The notes under the pieces: generated by a model
Told to the model about the DNA's origin: nothing
The model's input: only the letters and a program-made list of their open reading frames with translations
Databases searched by the model: none
Position numbers and translations under genes: made by a program
Shown: piece by piece, positions 8,695-16,516 of the stretch
Position numbering within the stretch: position 1 is the first letter of the stretch
Layout: each line of letters opens with the position of its first letter
Assembly (NCBI RefSeq): GCF_002251795.1
Contig: NZ_NOXU01000024.1
Span: forward strand, 124,001 to 188,000
Direction of reading: 5' to 3'
Source: Niveispirillum lacus
GTDB lineage: Bacteria > Pseudomonadota > Alphaproteobacteria > Azospirillales > Azospirillaceae
DNA: 64,000 nt

Positions 8695-10419
8695 ATGTCT
8701 GGACTTACCGCTGAATTCACCGTTTCCGACTATCTGATCCACCGCCTGCATGAGGCGGGGCTGCGCGATGTCTTCACCGTGCCGGGCGATTATGTCGCCC
8801 GCTGGTTCGACTATATCGATGACAAGGCCCGTAATCTCGGGTCACAGCTCAACCGCCTGGGCTGCCGGTCAGAGCTGGAGGCGGGCTATGCCGCCGATGC
8901 CTATGGCCGTATCAACGGAATTTCCTGTGCTGCCGTCACCTATGGTGTCGGCGCCTTCTCCCTGATCAATCCCGTGGCCGGGTCCTATGTGGAACGGGTG
9001 CCGACGGTCGCCATTTCCGGCAGCCCCGGCACCGGTCCCGCCGACCGGCCCTTTGCCCGCACCTACAAGATCCTGCTGCATCACGCGACGGGCAATTACG
9101 GGGCCGACCGCGACGCCTATGAGGATATCACGGCGGAAGCCATCATCATCAGCGACGCCGTCGAGGCTCCGGCGATGATCGACGGCGCGCTAGGCGCCGC
9201 CCTGTCGGAAAAGCGCCCGGTCTATATCGAAATCTGGCGGCAATTGTGGGACGCGCCTTGCGCCAAGCCGGAGAATCCCTTGGTCATTCCGGCCTTGCCC
9301 GTCGATCAGGATGCCGTGGACGCCGCCGCCGCCCATGTGGCCAGCCTGATCAAGGCTGCGGCCAAGCCCCTGTTCTGGGGCGGGATCGAGGTGCAGCGCT
9401 ATGGTCTGCAAGACGGGTTTGCCGGTCTGGTGGATCAGACGGGCATCCCCTATGTCACCAGCCTGCTGGCCAAAAGTGTGCTGGCCGAAACCCATCCAGG
9501 CTTTATCGGCACCTATACAGGGCCATCGTCGGACTATTCCACCTACAACACCGTCGATCTGTCCGACCTGGTGATTGTGACGGGTGATCTGCTGACCGAT
9601 GATTATGAAGGCTTCGTGGGTAAGGATTTCCGCCAGATGGTGGTGGCCTATGACAGCACGGTGCGGGTGGGCGAGGCCTATTATTTCCAGGTACCGCTGT
9701 CGGCCTTCATTGAGGCGCTGTCCATCGCGCTGAAGGGCGCGGGCAAGCGCGAACCCTGGGCCGTGAAGGGTCCCGCCGTCATTGATCCGGATTTCAAGCC
9801 CTTCCCGCCGGATGTCATCACTTATGCCCGCTTCTTCCAGCGCATGCTGACCTGGGTCGAAGCCGACATGACCCTGGTGCCCGATGAAAGCAGCAGCATG
9901 TATGTCAGTTGCAACATCCCCGTGAACCGCGCCAATGGCTTTGTGTCAGAAGCAGCCTGGGGCAGCATCGGTTATGCCTCAGCCGCCGCACTGGGCCTGT
10001 CAGTGGCGGCTCCCAATGCCCGGCCGGTGGTGTTTGCCGGCGATGGCGGGTTTCAGATGGTGGCGCAGACGGTCAGCACCATGGCCGTCTATCAGCGCAA
10101 TCCCATCATTTTCGTGATGGCCAACACCATCTATGGCATCGAACAGGCCCTGACCAACGACAAGGCCTATACCGAGGGCCAGCCTTTCAACCCGTTTAAC
10201 GTCATCCCCGCCTGGGACTATGCCGGGATGGCGGTTGCGCTGGGGGCCAAGGGCGTTGCGGTGACGACCTTGGCGGAGTTGGAGAACGCTCTGTCGATGG
10301 TGAAGGCAGATACGGGTGCCGTCTGGCTGGTACAGGTCAATCTGCCCAAGGACGACATCCCACAGGAAATCCTGCGTCTGGCCACCAATGTCGGGCCGAC
10401 GCCACCGGAAACGATCTGA
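8695..10419 (+). CDS. Thiamine-diphosphate 2-oxoacid decarboxylase (indolepyruvate/phenylpyruvate/pyruvate type)
   Basis: 574 aa. Catalytic Glu lies in RSELEAGYAADAYGR (about residue 60). The HH pair of the PDC/IPDC group is in KILLHHATGN (about 130). The ThDP/Mg motif starts GDGGFQMVAQT (about 449) and ends N-TIYGIEQ, where PDCs have NxxGYTxE. It converts a 2-oxoacid to an aldehyde and CO2. The ATG at 8695 is preferred over 8686 because GGGAG at 8681-8685 is 9 nt upstream of the former and overlaps the latter. With the upstream flavin oxidase it could form an Ehrlich or indole-3-pyruvate route; pyruvate as substrate is not excluded. Confidence 0.85.
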   Translation: MSGLTAEFTVSDYLIHRLHEAGLRDVFTVPGDYVARWFDYIDDKARNLGSQLNRLGCRSELEAGYAADAYGRINGISCAAVTYGVGAFSLINPVAGSYVERVPTVAISGSPGTGPADRPFARTYKILLHHATGNYGADRDAYEDITAEAIIISDAVEAPAMIDGALGAALSEKRPVYIEIWRQLWDAPCAKPENPLVIPALPVDQDAVDAAAAHVASLIKAAAKPLFWGGIEVQRYGLQDGFAGLVDQTGIPYVTSLLAKSVLAETHPGFIGTYTGPSSDYSTYNTVDLSDLVIVTGDLLTDDYEGFVGKDFRQMVVAYDSTVRVGEAYYFQVPLSAFIEALSIALKGAGKREPWAVKGPAVIDPDFKPFPPDVITYARFFQRMLTWVEADMTLVPDESSSMYVSCNIPVNRANGFVSEAAWGSIGYASAAALGLSVAAPNARPVVFAGDGGFQMVAQTVSTMAVYQRNPIIFVMANTIYGIEQALTNDKAYTEGQPFNPFNVIPAWDYAGMAVALGAKGVAVTTLAELENALSMVKADTGAVWLVQVNLPKDDIPQEILRLATNVGPTPPETI

Positions 10420-10451
10420 CAGCCCAGGTCAGGACATGTTTGTGTAGCCGT

Positions 10452-10518
10452 AACCGAACCGGCGAGATTTCGGTTTTCCCCTCACGTGCTGCCACGGGTC
10501 ATCCAGGATGGCCCGTGG
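10452..10518 (+). terminator. Tandem hairpins after the decarboxylase gene
   Basis: AACCGAA (10452-10458) pairs with TTCGGTT (10469-10475), followed by TT. A second, nearly perfect hairpin pairs CCACGGG (10492-10498) with CCCGTGG (10512-10518), with inner CATCC/GGATG. Together they probably end transcription of the oxidase/decarboxylase unit. Neither has a long T-run. Confidence 0.5.
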
Positions 10519-10552
10519 TCCATTATCGCCCTTTCAGCGACTAAAACGGCGC

Positions 10553-10630
10553 TCAGCCCACAACAAAATCCAGGCCGATATCGAAATTCTTCACCGAATG
10601 CGTCAGCCAGCCCAGGCTGATGAGGGTGAC
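10553..10630 (-). repeat. Duplicated 3' end of nadC (distal, decayed copy)
   Basis: These 78 bp match 11169-11246, the last 25 codons and stop of nadC, with a single mismatch at 10558; 10559-10630 is an uninterrupted 72-bp identity. In this copy the mismatch changes the last residue from Arg to Gly and the stop is kept, but there is no nadC body attached. It is therefore a gene fragment. The offset between copies is 616 bp. Confidence 0.9.
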
Positions 10631-10634
10631 GCAT

Positions 10635-11087
10635 TTACATCAGCGCCGACAGGTGGGAGTGCTGCATCACCACCCGTTCGCCCTGTCGCGTCAGCACCCA
10701 GGTAAACTTTATGCTTGTAGGGATCGTCTTGCCATTCGGGCCCGTCATCGTACCGGTGGCCTTGCCGACGATCAGATGATGCACGGGCCCCAGCGCCTCA
10801 TCATGCAGCCGTTCGAAATTCAGAGCGAATTTAACACCCTGGGCGCATTGTCTCTGAAAATCATCGACATCCGGCCCCTTGGCCAGACCGCCCCGTATGC
10901 CCATTGCTGTGATCTGATCGCCCATCAGGCCACGCATGAACGGGACATCGCAGGTCTGGAACGCCTTTTGAAACTGCGTGATGAAGGATGCAACATCGGT
11001 CGCGCTGAGGGTGTTCTGCGCCAGGGCGGTTGGCGCCGTAAGGCCCGACAGGATAAAACCGAACAGAACACCGCGCAGAAGACGCAC
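10635..11087 (-). CDS. Secreted SnoaL/DUF4440-like protein
   Basis: 150 aa with a clear signal peptide (MRLLRGVLFGFILSGLTAPT, cleaved near ALAQ). The mature part has SATDVASFITQFQKAF, FMRGLMGDQITAMG and a C-terminal strand pair (SIKFTWVLTRQGERVVMQHS) in the style of NTF2/SnoaL-like domains (DUF4440), which often bind small ligands. The family assignment is tentative. The start is GTG with GGAG upstream. The gene lies exactly between two copies of the nadC 3' end, and its stop is 4 nt from the distal copy, so it was probably inserted after nadC. Confidence 0.7.
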   Translation of the reverse strand: MRLLRGVLFGFILSGLTAPTALAQNTLSATDVASFITQFQKAFQTCDVPFMRGLMGDQITAMGIRGGLAKGPDVDDFQRQCAQGVKFALNFERLHDEALGPVHHLIVGKATGTMTGPNGKTIPTSIKFTWVLTRQGERVVMQHSHLSALM

Positions 11088-11097
11088 AATTCACTCC

Positions 11098-11124
11098 ATT
11101 CCTACCCGTATAAGGCGTAGGAAT
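11098..11124. promoter_or_regulatory. Palindrome upstream of the inserted secreted-protein gene
   Basis: ATTCCTAC (11098-11105) and GTAGGAAT (11117-11124) are perfect inverted repeats with an 11-nt spacer, in the 81-bp gap between nadC and the secreted-protein gene. It could be an operator, a 5'UTR hairpin covering the ribosome-site region of the downstream gene, or a weak terminator for nadC. Confidence 0.4.
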
Positions 11125-11168
11125 ATTAACCCGTGCGCGGCAAATGTCCACAGATTTTCTGGCCTTTA

Positions 11169-11246
11169 TCAGCGCACAACAAAATCCAGGCCGATATCGA
11201 AATTCTTCACCGAATGCGTCAGCCAGCCCAGGCTGATGAGGGTGAC
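11169..11246 (-). repeat. 3' end of nadC, proximal copy of the 78-bp direct repeat
   Basis: The functional end of nadC. It matches 10553-10630 in the same orientation, with one mismatch. The 544 bp between the identical blocks hold a single gene and its leader. Confidence 0.9.
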
Positions 11247-12020
11247 CCCTGTCTCTGCGATGGTCCGGATGGTCTCCGGCGTGACACCGCCCGAGGCCTC
11301 GGTGACCATACGACCACCCACCATTTCGACAGCGCGGCGCAGGGTGGTGGGGTCCATATTGTCCAGTAGGACCGCATCGACCTTCAACTCGATCAGCTCC
11401 GCCAACTGATCGAGATTATCCACCTCCACCTCGATCTTCACCATATGGCCGGCGCGGGCCCGCGCACGCTCCACGGCGGCGCGCAAGCCGCCGGCGGCCA
11501 CCAGATGGTTGTCTTTGATCAGGACGGCATCATCGAGCGCGAAACGGTGATTGCCGCCGCCGCCGACGCGGACCGCATATTTCTCCAACGCACGCAGACC
11601 GGGGGTGGTCTTGCGGGTACAGACAATCTGGGCGCCCGTCCCGTCGATGCGGTCGACCAGACGCCGCGTCTCGGTAGCGATACCGCACAACCGTCCCAGC
11701 AGGTTCAAGGCCGTCCGTTCGCCCGACAGGATCGGCCGCGCCCCGCCCCGTACCGTTGCCAGAGTCGTTCCCCTGACAAGACGATCGCCATCGCGCACGT
11801 GCCGGATGATGGACAGACCGGGATCTAGCAGGGTGAAAGTATGAAGGGCGGCATCCAGGCCAGCGCACACTCCATCGTGGCGGGCATTGAACAGCGCTGT
11901 GGCGGTGGCGTCTGCGGGCACACAGGCATCGGTGGTCAGGTCTCCCGCCATGCCCAAATCCTCCGCCAATGCGGTGCGAATCAGGGTCTCATACTGGATC
12001 GGGTAGAGCGGCAGGGTCAT
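11169..12020 (-). CDS. nadC: Nicotinate-nucleotide pyrophosphorylase (quinolinate phosphoribosyltransferase)
   Basis: 283 aa. Joins quinolinate and PRPP to nicotinate mononucleotide and CO2, the third step of de novo NAD synthesis. Family segments are ALAEDLGMAGDLTT, LSGERTALNLLGRLCGIAT, CTRKTTPGLRALEKYAVRVG, HRFALDDAVLIKDNH, and the phosphate site in EASGGVTPETI. The ATG at 12020 overlaps the nadB stop as TAATG, implying translational coupling; the longer frame to 12107 lies inside nadB. Its last 78 bp are duplicated at 10553-10630. Confidence 0.96.
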   Translation of the reverse strand: MTLPLYPIQYETLIRTALAEDLGMAGDLTTDACVPADATATALFNARHDGVCAGLDAALHTFTLLDPGLSIIRHVRDGDRLVRGTTLATVRGGARPILSGERTALNLLGRLCGIATETRRLVDRIDGTGAQIVCTRKTTPGLRALEKYAVRVGGGGNHRFALDDAVLIKDNHLVAAGGLRAAVERARARAGHMVKIEVEVDNLDQLAELIELKVDAVLLDNMDPTTLRRAVEMVGGRMVTEASGGVTPETIRTIAETGVTLISLGWLTHSVKNFDIGLDFVVR

Positions 12021-13630
12021 TACATCACCGGCAAGGGGGAACGGGGCGAAGCCACGCGGATTTGTGGGGCAGGACCTGTCAGGGTCACACGTTGACGGTG
12101 GCGCCATTCGGCACGGGCGTCCGGGCAGTCCGAGCGTTGATGCGCACCCCGGCTTTCCTGCCGGGCCAAGGCCGAACGCGCAATCAGGGTGGAGGTCAAT
12201 AGACGGTTGCGCAGTTCGCCTGACAGCCGGATGGCAGCATGATCCTCACGCACCGGCACCTGATCCAGGCCGGTTTCCAGCGCCTCCAACGCCGCGATGG
12301 CGCAGGACAAGCCGATACCGTCGCGCAACAGGCCGACAGCTTCCGCCATGATATCCGCTGCCTGTACCGCAACCGCTGCCGCCTGTGGCATCGGGGTCAG
12401 GATGAAAGGAAGCGACGGCAGGGCCACAGGGCCAAGACGGACAGGGGTTGCCGCCAGAATGGCGTCGGCTGCGCGTTCCGCAAAGACCAGAGCTTCCAAC
12501 AGGGAATTGCTGGCCAGGCGGTTGGCGCCATGCACGCCGGTACAGGCCACCTCGCCCGCAGCATAAAGACCCGTGACGCTGGTGCGGCCATCAGCATCGC
12601 TGATCACCCCGCCCATATGGTAATGCGCAGCCGGCGCCACCGGGATGGGCAAGCGGGCGGGGTCCAGCTTCGCCGCCGCGCAGATGCCTGCCACAGTCGG
12701 GAATTGCGCCGCCCCGCCCTCGGCCCACAGCGTGCGCAGATCCAGATAGACGGGCAGGCCAGCGGCGGTGCGGGCACCGATAGCCTTGGCCACCACATCG
12801 CGCGGCGCCAGTTCGGCCAGCGGATGTGCCTTCAGCATGAAGCGCCCACCATGTTCATCCAGCAGATGGGCGCCCGCCCCGCGCAGCGCCTCGGTCAGCA
12901 ACGGCACCTGCCCTGTGCGTGTGCCGGCCAGGGCGGTCGGATGAAACTGTACAAATTCCAGATCGGCCAGTTCGGCCCCGGCCCGGGCGGCCAGTGCTAT
13001 ACCATCACCGGTCGCCTCTGTCGGATTGGTGGTATGGCGGTAGAGTTGGCCTACCCCACCGCAGGCCAGCAGCACAGCCCCGGCACGATGGAACACCCAG
13101 CCCGTGTCGGCATGATGGGCCAGGACACCCGTCACACCCTGGCGACCGGTAACCAGATCCCAGACAAAGCACCGGGTCTTGACCGTGACATGGTTGGCAG
13201 CACGCACGCGGGCCGACAGATCCGCCATCAGGGTGCGGCCGGTCGCATCACCGCCGGCATGCAAGACACGCGGCGCCCCATGTGCCGCTTCCCGCCCCAG
13301 GCACAGGCGACCATCCGGCTTGCGGTCAAAGGGCAGGCCGCGATTAATCCAGCGGGTCAGGCGCCACGCCCCCTCCGCCGTCAGCAGCGAAGCCATCTCC
13401 GGATCGGTCAGACCTGCCCCGGCGGCAACTGTATCGGCTGCATGTTCAATGGGATCGTCAGCAGGATCAAGGGCCGCCGCAATACCGCCCTGTGCCCAGT
13501 TGGACGAACCGCCCGGCAGGTCAGCGGTCTTGGTCAGCAAGGTCACACGCAGCGGGGCCAGCGACAGGGCACCCACCAGCCCGGCCATGCCGGACCCGAT
13601 GACGATCACGTCACTGTCATGAAGCTGCAT
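12020..13630 (-). CDS. nadB: L-aspartate oxidase
   Basis: 536 aa flavoprotein oxidising L-aspartate to iminoaspartate, which NadA condenses with dihydroxyacetone phosphate. The FAD motif VIVIGSGMAGLVGALSLAPL is at about residues 8-27, then GGSSNWAQGGIAAAL. Active-site and C-terminal FAD segments are EFVQFHPTAL, APAAHYHMGGV and GLYAAGEVACTGVHGANRLA. The C-terminal helical domain is present. It lies 46 nt downstream of nadA on the same strand and overlaps nadC by one base. Confidence 0.96.
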   Translation of the reverse strand: MQLHDSDVIVIGSGMAGLVGALSLAPLRVTLLTKTADLPGGSSNWAQGGIAAALDPADDPIEHAADTVAAGAGLTDPEMASLLTAEGAWRLTRWINRGLPFDRKPDGRLCLGREAAHGAPRVLHAGGDATGRTLMADLSARVRAANHVTVKTRCFVWDLVTGRQGVTGVLAHHADTGWVFHRAGAVLLACGGVGQLYRHTTNPTEATGDGIALAARAGAELADLEFVQFHPTALAGTRTGQVPLLTEALRGAGAHLLDEHGGRFMLKAHPLAELAPRDVVAKAIGARTAAGLPVYLDLRTLWAEGGAAQFPTVAGICAAAKLDPARLPIPVAPAAHYHMGGVISDADGRTSVTGLYAAGEVACTGVHGANRLASNSLLEALVFAERAADAILAATPVRLGPVALPSLPFILTPMPQAAAVAVQAADIMAEAVGLLRDGIGLSCAIAALEALETGLDQVPVREDHAAIRLSGELRNRLLTSTLIARSALARQESRGAHQRSDCPDARAEWRHRQRVTLTGPAPQIRVASPRSPLPVM

Positions 13631-13676
13631 GTTGGTGCTCCCTCGGGCGCCGGGCGCCGGCGTCCGGCGGCTTGGC

Positions 13677-14690
13677 TTACTTCTTCCCCACGGCCAGCAT
13701 CCGCTCTACCGCTTGGCGGGCGCGACCGGCGATGGCGGGATCGACATGCACCTGGGGCTGCATGGTTTGCAGGCTTTCCAGGATGTTCGACAGGGTGATG
13801 CGGCGCATATGGGGGCAGAGATTGCAGGGGCGGACGAACTCCACCGCCGGGTTGGTGGCGGCCAGATTGTCGGCCATCGAGCATTCGGTGATCAGCAACA
13901 CGCGCTTGGGCTGCTGGCCCTCGACATAATCCTGCATCTTGGCGGTGGAGCCGACAAAATCTGCCTCTGCCAGCACATCGGGCGGGCATTCAGGGTGGGC
14001 GATGATGGTGATATCGCCCTTGAACTGGGTCCGGTAGGCGCGCAACTGCTCACCCGTAAAGCGCTCATGCACCTCACAATGGCCCTTCCAGGCGATGACC
14101 TTCTTGGTCGTCTGGGTCGCCACCCACTTGGCCAGATATTCGTCAGGAATACACAGGACCTCGTCACCGGGCAGGGAATTGATCACCTCCACCGCGTTGC
14201 CCGAGGTAATGCAGACATCGCTTTCCGCCTTCACAGCGGCGGATGTGTTGACATAGGTGGCAATCGGCACACCCGGATAGCGTTCGCGCAGCAGGCGAAC
14301 ATCCGCCGCCGTGATGCTGTCGGCCAGCGAGCAGCCGGCATCCATGGCCGGCATCAGCACCGTCTTTTCCGGCGACAGGATCTTCGCCGTCTCCGCCATG
14401 AAATGCACGCCGGCCAGGACGATGACGTCTGCATCCGTCTCCGCCGCCTTGCGGGCCAGCAGCAAACTGTCGCCCACGATATCGGCCACGGTGTGGAAAA
14501 TCTCCGGCGCCTGATAATTATGCGCCAGGATGACGGCATTCCGCTCCTTCTTCAGCCGGTTGATGGCGGCCACCAACGGAGCATGGAAGGGCCATTCCAA
14601 CGCCGGGATCACGCCCTTGACCCGGTCATAGATCGGCTTGGTGGCCTCTGCCACTTCAGGGCTGTAGGACAGGTCGAGGGGGGCGGACAT
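13677..14690 (-). CDS. nadA: Quinolinate synthase
   Basis: 337 aa [4Fe-4S] enzyme making quinolinate from iminoaspartate and dihydroxyacetone phosphate. It has [15 protein letters not shown] near residue 55, [19 protein letters not shown], and cysteines in AHPECPPDV and [10 protein letters not shown] that fit the cluster ligands. First gene of the nadA-nadB-nadC operon. Two operator-like palindromes lie 22-70 bp upstream of its ATG. Confidence 0.96.
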   Translation of the reverse strand: MSAPLDLSYSPEVAEATKPIYDRVKGVIPALEWPFHAPLVAAINRLKKERNAVILAHNYQAPEIFHTVADIVGDSLLLARKAAETDADVIVLAGVHFMAETAKILSPEKTVLMPAMDAGCSLADSITAADVRLLRERYPGVPIATYVNTSAAVKAESDVCITSGNAVEVINSLPGDEVLCIPDEYLAKWVATQTTKKVIAWKGHCEVHERFTGEQLRAYRTQFKGDITIIAHPECPPDVLAEADFVGSTAKMQDYVEGQQPKRVLLITECSMADNLAATNPAVEFVRPCNLCPHMRRITLSNILESLQTMQPQVHVDPAIAGRARQAVERMLAVGKK

Positions 14691-14711
14691 GGCGGCGGCT
14701 CCGACAGGGAC

Positions 14712-14770
14712 TTATGCTCGAATTGAGCATTACTCTCCCTTATGCTCGCGCAGAGTATAAGGGGTGTCAA
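14712..14770 (-). promoter_or_regulatory. nadABC promoter with two tandem operator-like palindromes
   Basis: Site 1 (14712-14732) has half-sites TTATGCTC and GAGCATTA, 5 nt apart. Site 2 (14740-14760) has TTATGCTC and GAGTATAA, also 5 nt apart. The sites are 28 bp centre to centre. A minus-strand TTGACA (14765-14770) lies just upstream, so bound repressor would cover the promoter. NadQ-family repressors control nadABC in several alphaproteobacteria; a NadQ site is the natural guess but I cannot check the motif. Confidence 0.65.
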
Positions 14771-15005
14771 GCCCGTGTCAGCGTGGCGTCACGCATCCGT
14801 CACAGTTCGGACCGGTGGGATTCGCATGTGTGCGACGCAACATCGTTACGGGCGGGTCGGGATGGGATCGATGGCGTTAACCCTGTGAAACATGGGCAAC
14901 GGGTGTGTTTGCGGGTTTCAGTCGTCGCGATGCTTGCCTTTCGTCGCAAGCCAGCGGGCGTGGGCCACGCGGCGGGCGGTGGGGTCAGGCGCTTGGCCCC
15001 TGGGT

Positions 15006-15021
15006 CCCGGCCTTCGCCGGG
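15006..15021. repeat. REP-like short palindrome
   Basis: CCCGGC and GCCGGG pair around CTTC, inside the context GGGTCCCGGCCTTCGCCGGGG. Short palindromes of this wording are interspersed in many alphaproteobacterial genomes. The rest of the gap 14771-15085 shows no gene. I see no second full copy in this window. Confidence 0.4.
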
Positions 15022-15085
15022 GAGGCGGTAGAGGAGGCTGAATACTTAAAGACGATGGAAGCGTGCAAGCGGGTGCGATGGCCCC

Positions 15086-16435
15086 TCAATTCACCGCCAC
15101 CAGACCCCGGAACAAGCTGGTGGCGTCGGTGCCGTTCAGGGTGACCTGACCTTGCGGCGTGATGGCCAGCGTGTATTGGTGGGTGGTGCCCATGGGCCCG
15201 GATTCCAGGCGGCCCAGGCCCTGCAGGGCGTAGAGGCCGATGGACAGGGCGGCGCCCTTCGCGCCCATCGATTGATTGATGCCGGTGATGATCTTGTCCA
15301 CGCCGCGCAGCGACAGGGCAGCATTCCCAGCCACGCCGCTGGTATTGCCGGGGCTGAAGCGGAAATCGCCCTGGCCCAGGATGGTGACGTTGGGGTTCCA
15401 GAGGGTCAGTTTGGACAGTTTGATGGCACTGCCCGCCGCCGCCAGGGAAGGGGTCCAGCCATCGGCCGGTTTGGCCCCGGTCAACAACGCCTTGGGCAGG
15501 GATGTGCCGGTCAGGTTGATACTGGCGCGGACGGGCAACAGGTCAGGGGACAGGCGGTTACCGGTATGGTTCAGCCCCTCATGCGTCCAGTCCAGCGACA
15601 GGGCCGCCTTGGCCGAGGACAGGCCGGACAGCGTCAGCTTACCCTTGCCCATCTCCAGCGCACTGCGCGTGCCGTCGTCACGCACCTGTCGAAATCCGGC
15701 AATATCGGCGGACAGGTCTGCGGTGCGGGCGATGCGGTCCAGGTGGGTGCGGTCGCCGCTGGCCAGCAGGTTGCCCATGCGGCGCATGTCCAGACCATCG
15801 GCCCCGCCCTCCAGGCGCAGACGCTGCATCGCCAGTCGGTCGATGCCCATCGGGTCCTTCAGCGTCAGGGCATCGAGCGTCAGCGACACGCGCCCGCTCC
15901 ACACCCCATCCTTCATGGCCTTGGGCGTCAGGACCAGGCGCAGGGCCGACAGGGAACCGGTGCCGGCCCCCAGAGCGGGTTTGAAACTCACATTGCCGAT
16001 ATCCAGATCGGCAGAGAGCAGGGAGCGGCCATCGCCGCTGATGGCAAGGTTCAGGGCCTGTCGGCCCAAAGCGATATCGCCCAACCGGAAGCCATTGCCG
16101 CCATAGAGCGTCAAGCCCTGCGGCACGCGCAGTTTCAACTGCCAGGAACCGTCGGGCCGGGGGGTGGCGTCGCCCTCCACCAACGGTGCCTCCACCATCC
16201 AACCGTCATTGGCGGCCAGGCGCAGCATGGGGATGCGCAGGTGATAAATCCCCGCCTTTGCCGTCACGGCCACATCGGGCACGCGCTCCACATGCAGCCG
16301 GTCACGGCTGATGGCTGATTCCGCCAGACGCCGGGACAGCATGTCCTTCAGGGCGGCTGCCTGTTCCGGGCTGGCCCCGGCAGGCGCGGCGAGGGTGAGG
16401 GCCAAAGTGGCGAGGAGGAGGAGCGCTTTTCTCAT
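15086..16435 (-). CDS. Secreted DUF2125-like protein
   Basis: 449 aa with an N-terminal signal peptide (RKALLLLATLALTLAAPAGA). The body is rich in beta-strands with repeated segments such as LSADLDIGNVSFKPALG, LSALRLVLTPKAM and SLTLDALTLKDPMGIDRLAM, resembling DUF2125/AsmA-like periplasmic proteins of alphaproteobacteria. No catalytic motif is visible and the function is unknown. The ATG at 16435 directly starts the signal peptide. It is divergent to the helicase gene, with 81 nt between starts. Confidence 0.65.
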   Translation of the reverse strand: MRKALLLLATLALTLAAPAGASPEQAAALKDMLSRRLAESAISRDRLHVERVPDVAVTAKAGIYHLRIPMLRLAANDGWMVEAPLVEGDATPRPDGSWQLKLRVPQGLTLYGGNGFRLGDIALGRQALNLAISGDGRSLLSADLDIGNVSFKPALGAGTGSLSALRLVLTPKAMKDGVWSGRVSLTLDALTLKDPMGIDRLAMQRLRLEGGADGLDMRRMGNLLASGDRTHLDRIARTADLSADIAGFRQVRDDGTRSALEMGKGKLTLSGLSSAKAALSLDWTHEGLNHTGNRLSPDLLPVRASINLTGTSLPKALLTGAKPADGWTPSLAAAGSAIKLSKLTLWNPNVTILGQGDFRFSPGNTSGVAGNAALSLRGVDKIITGINQSMGAKGAALSIGLYALQGLGRLESGPMGTTHQYTLAITPQGQVTLNGTDATSLFRGLVAVN

Positions 16436-16516
16436 GGCCCATCTTCTGTCGCCAACAGATGGCTTTTCCATGGCCGGGCTTGCATTATCACAGGCTTCCG
16501 CCCATGGATAAGCATC

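Noticed and set aside
12239-13798. 519-aa open frame opposite nadB
   Set aside because: Shadow of nadB; low-complexity residues and no motifs.
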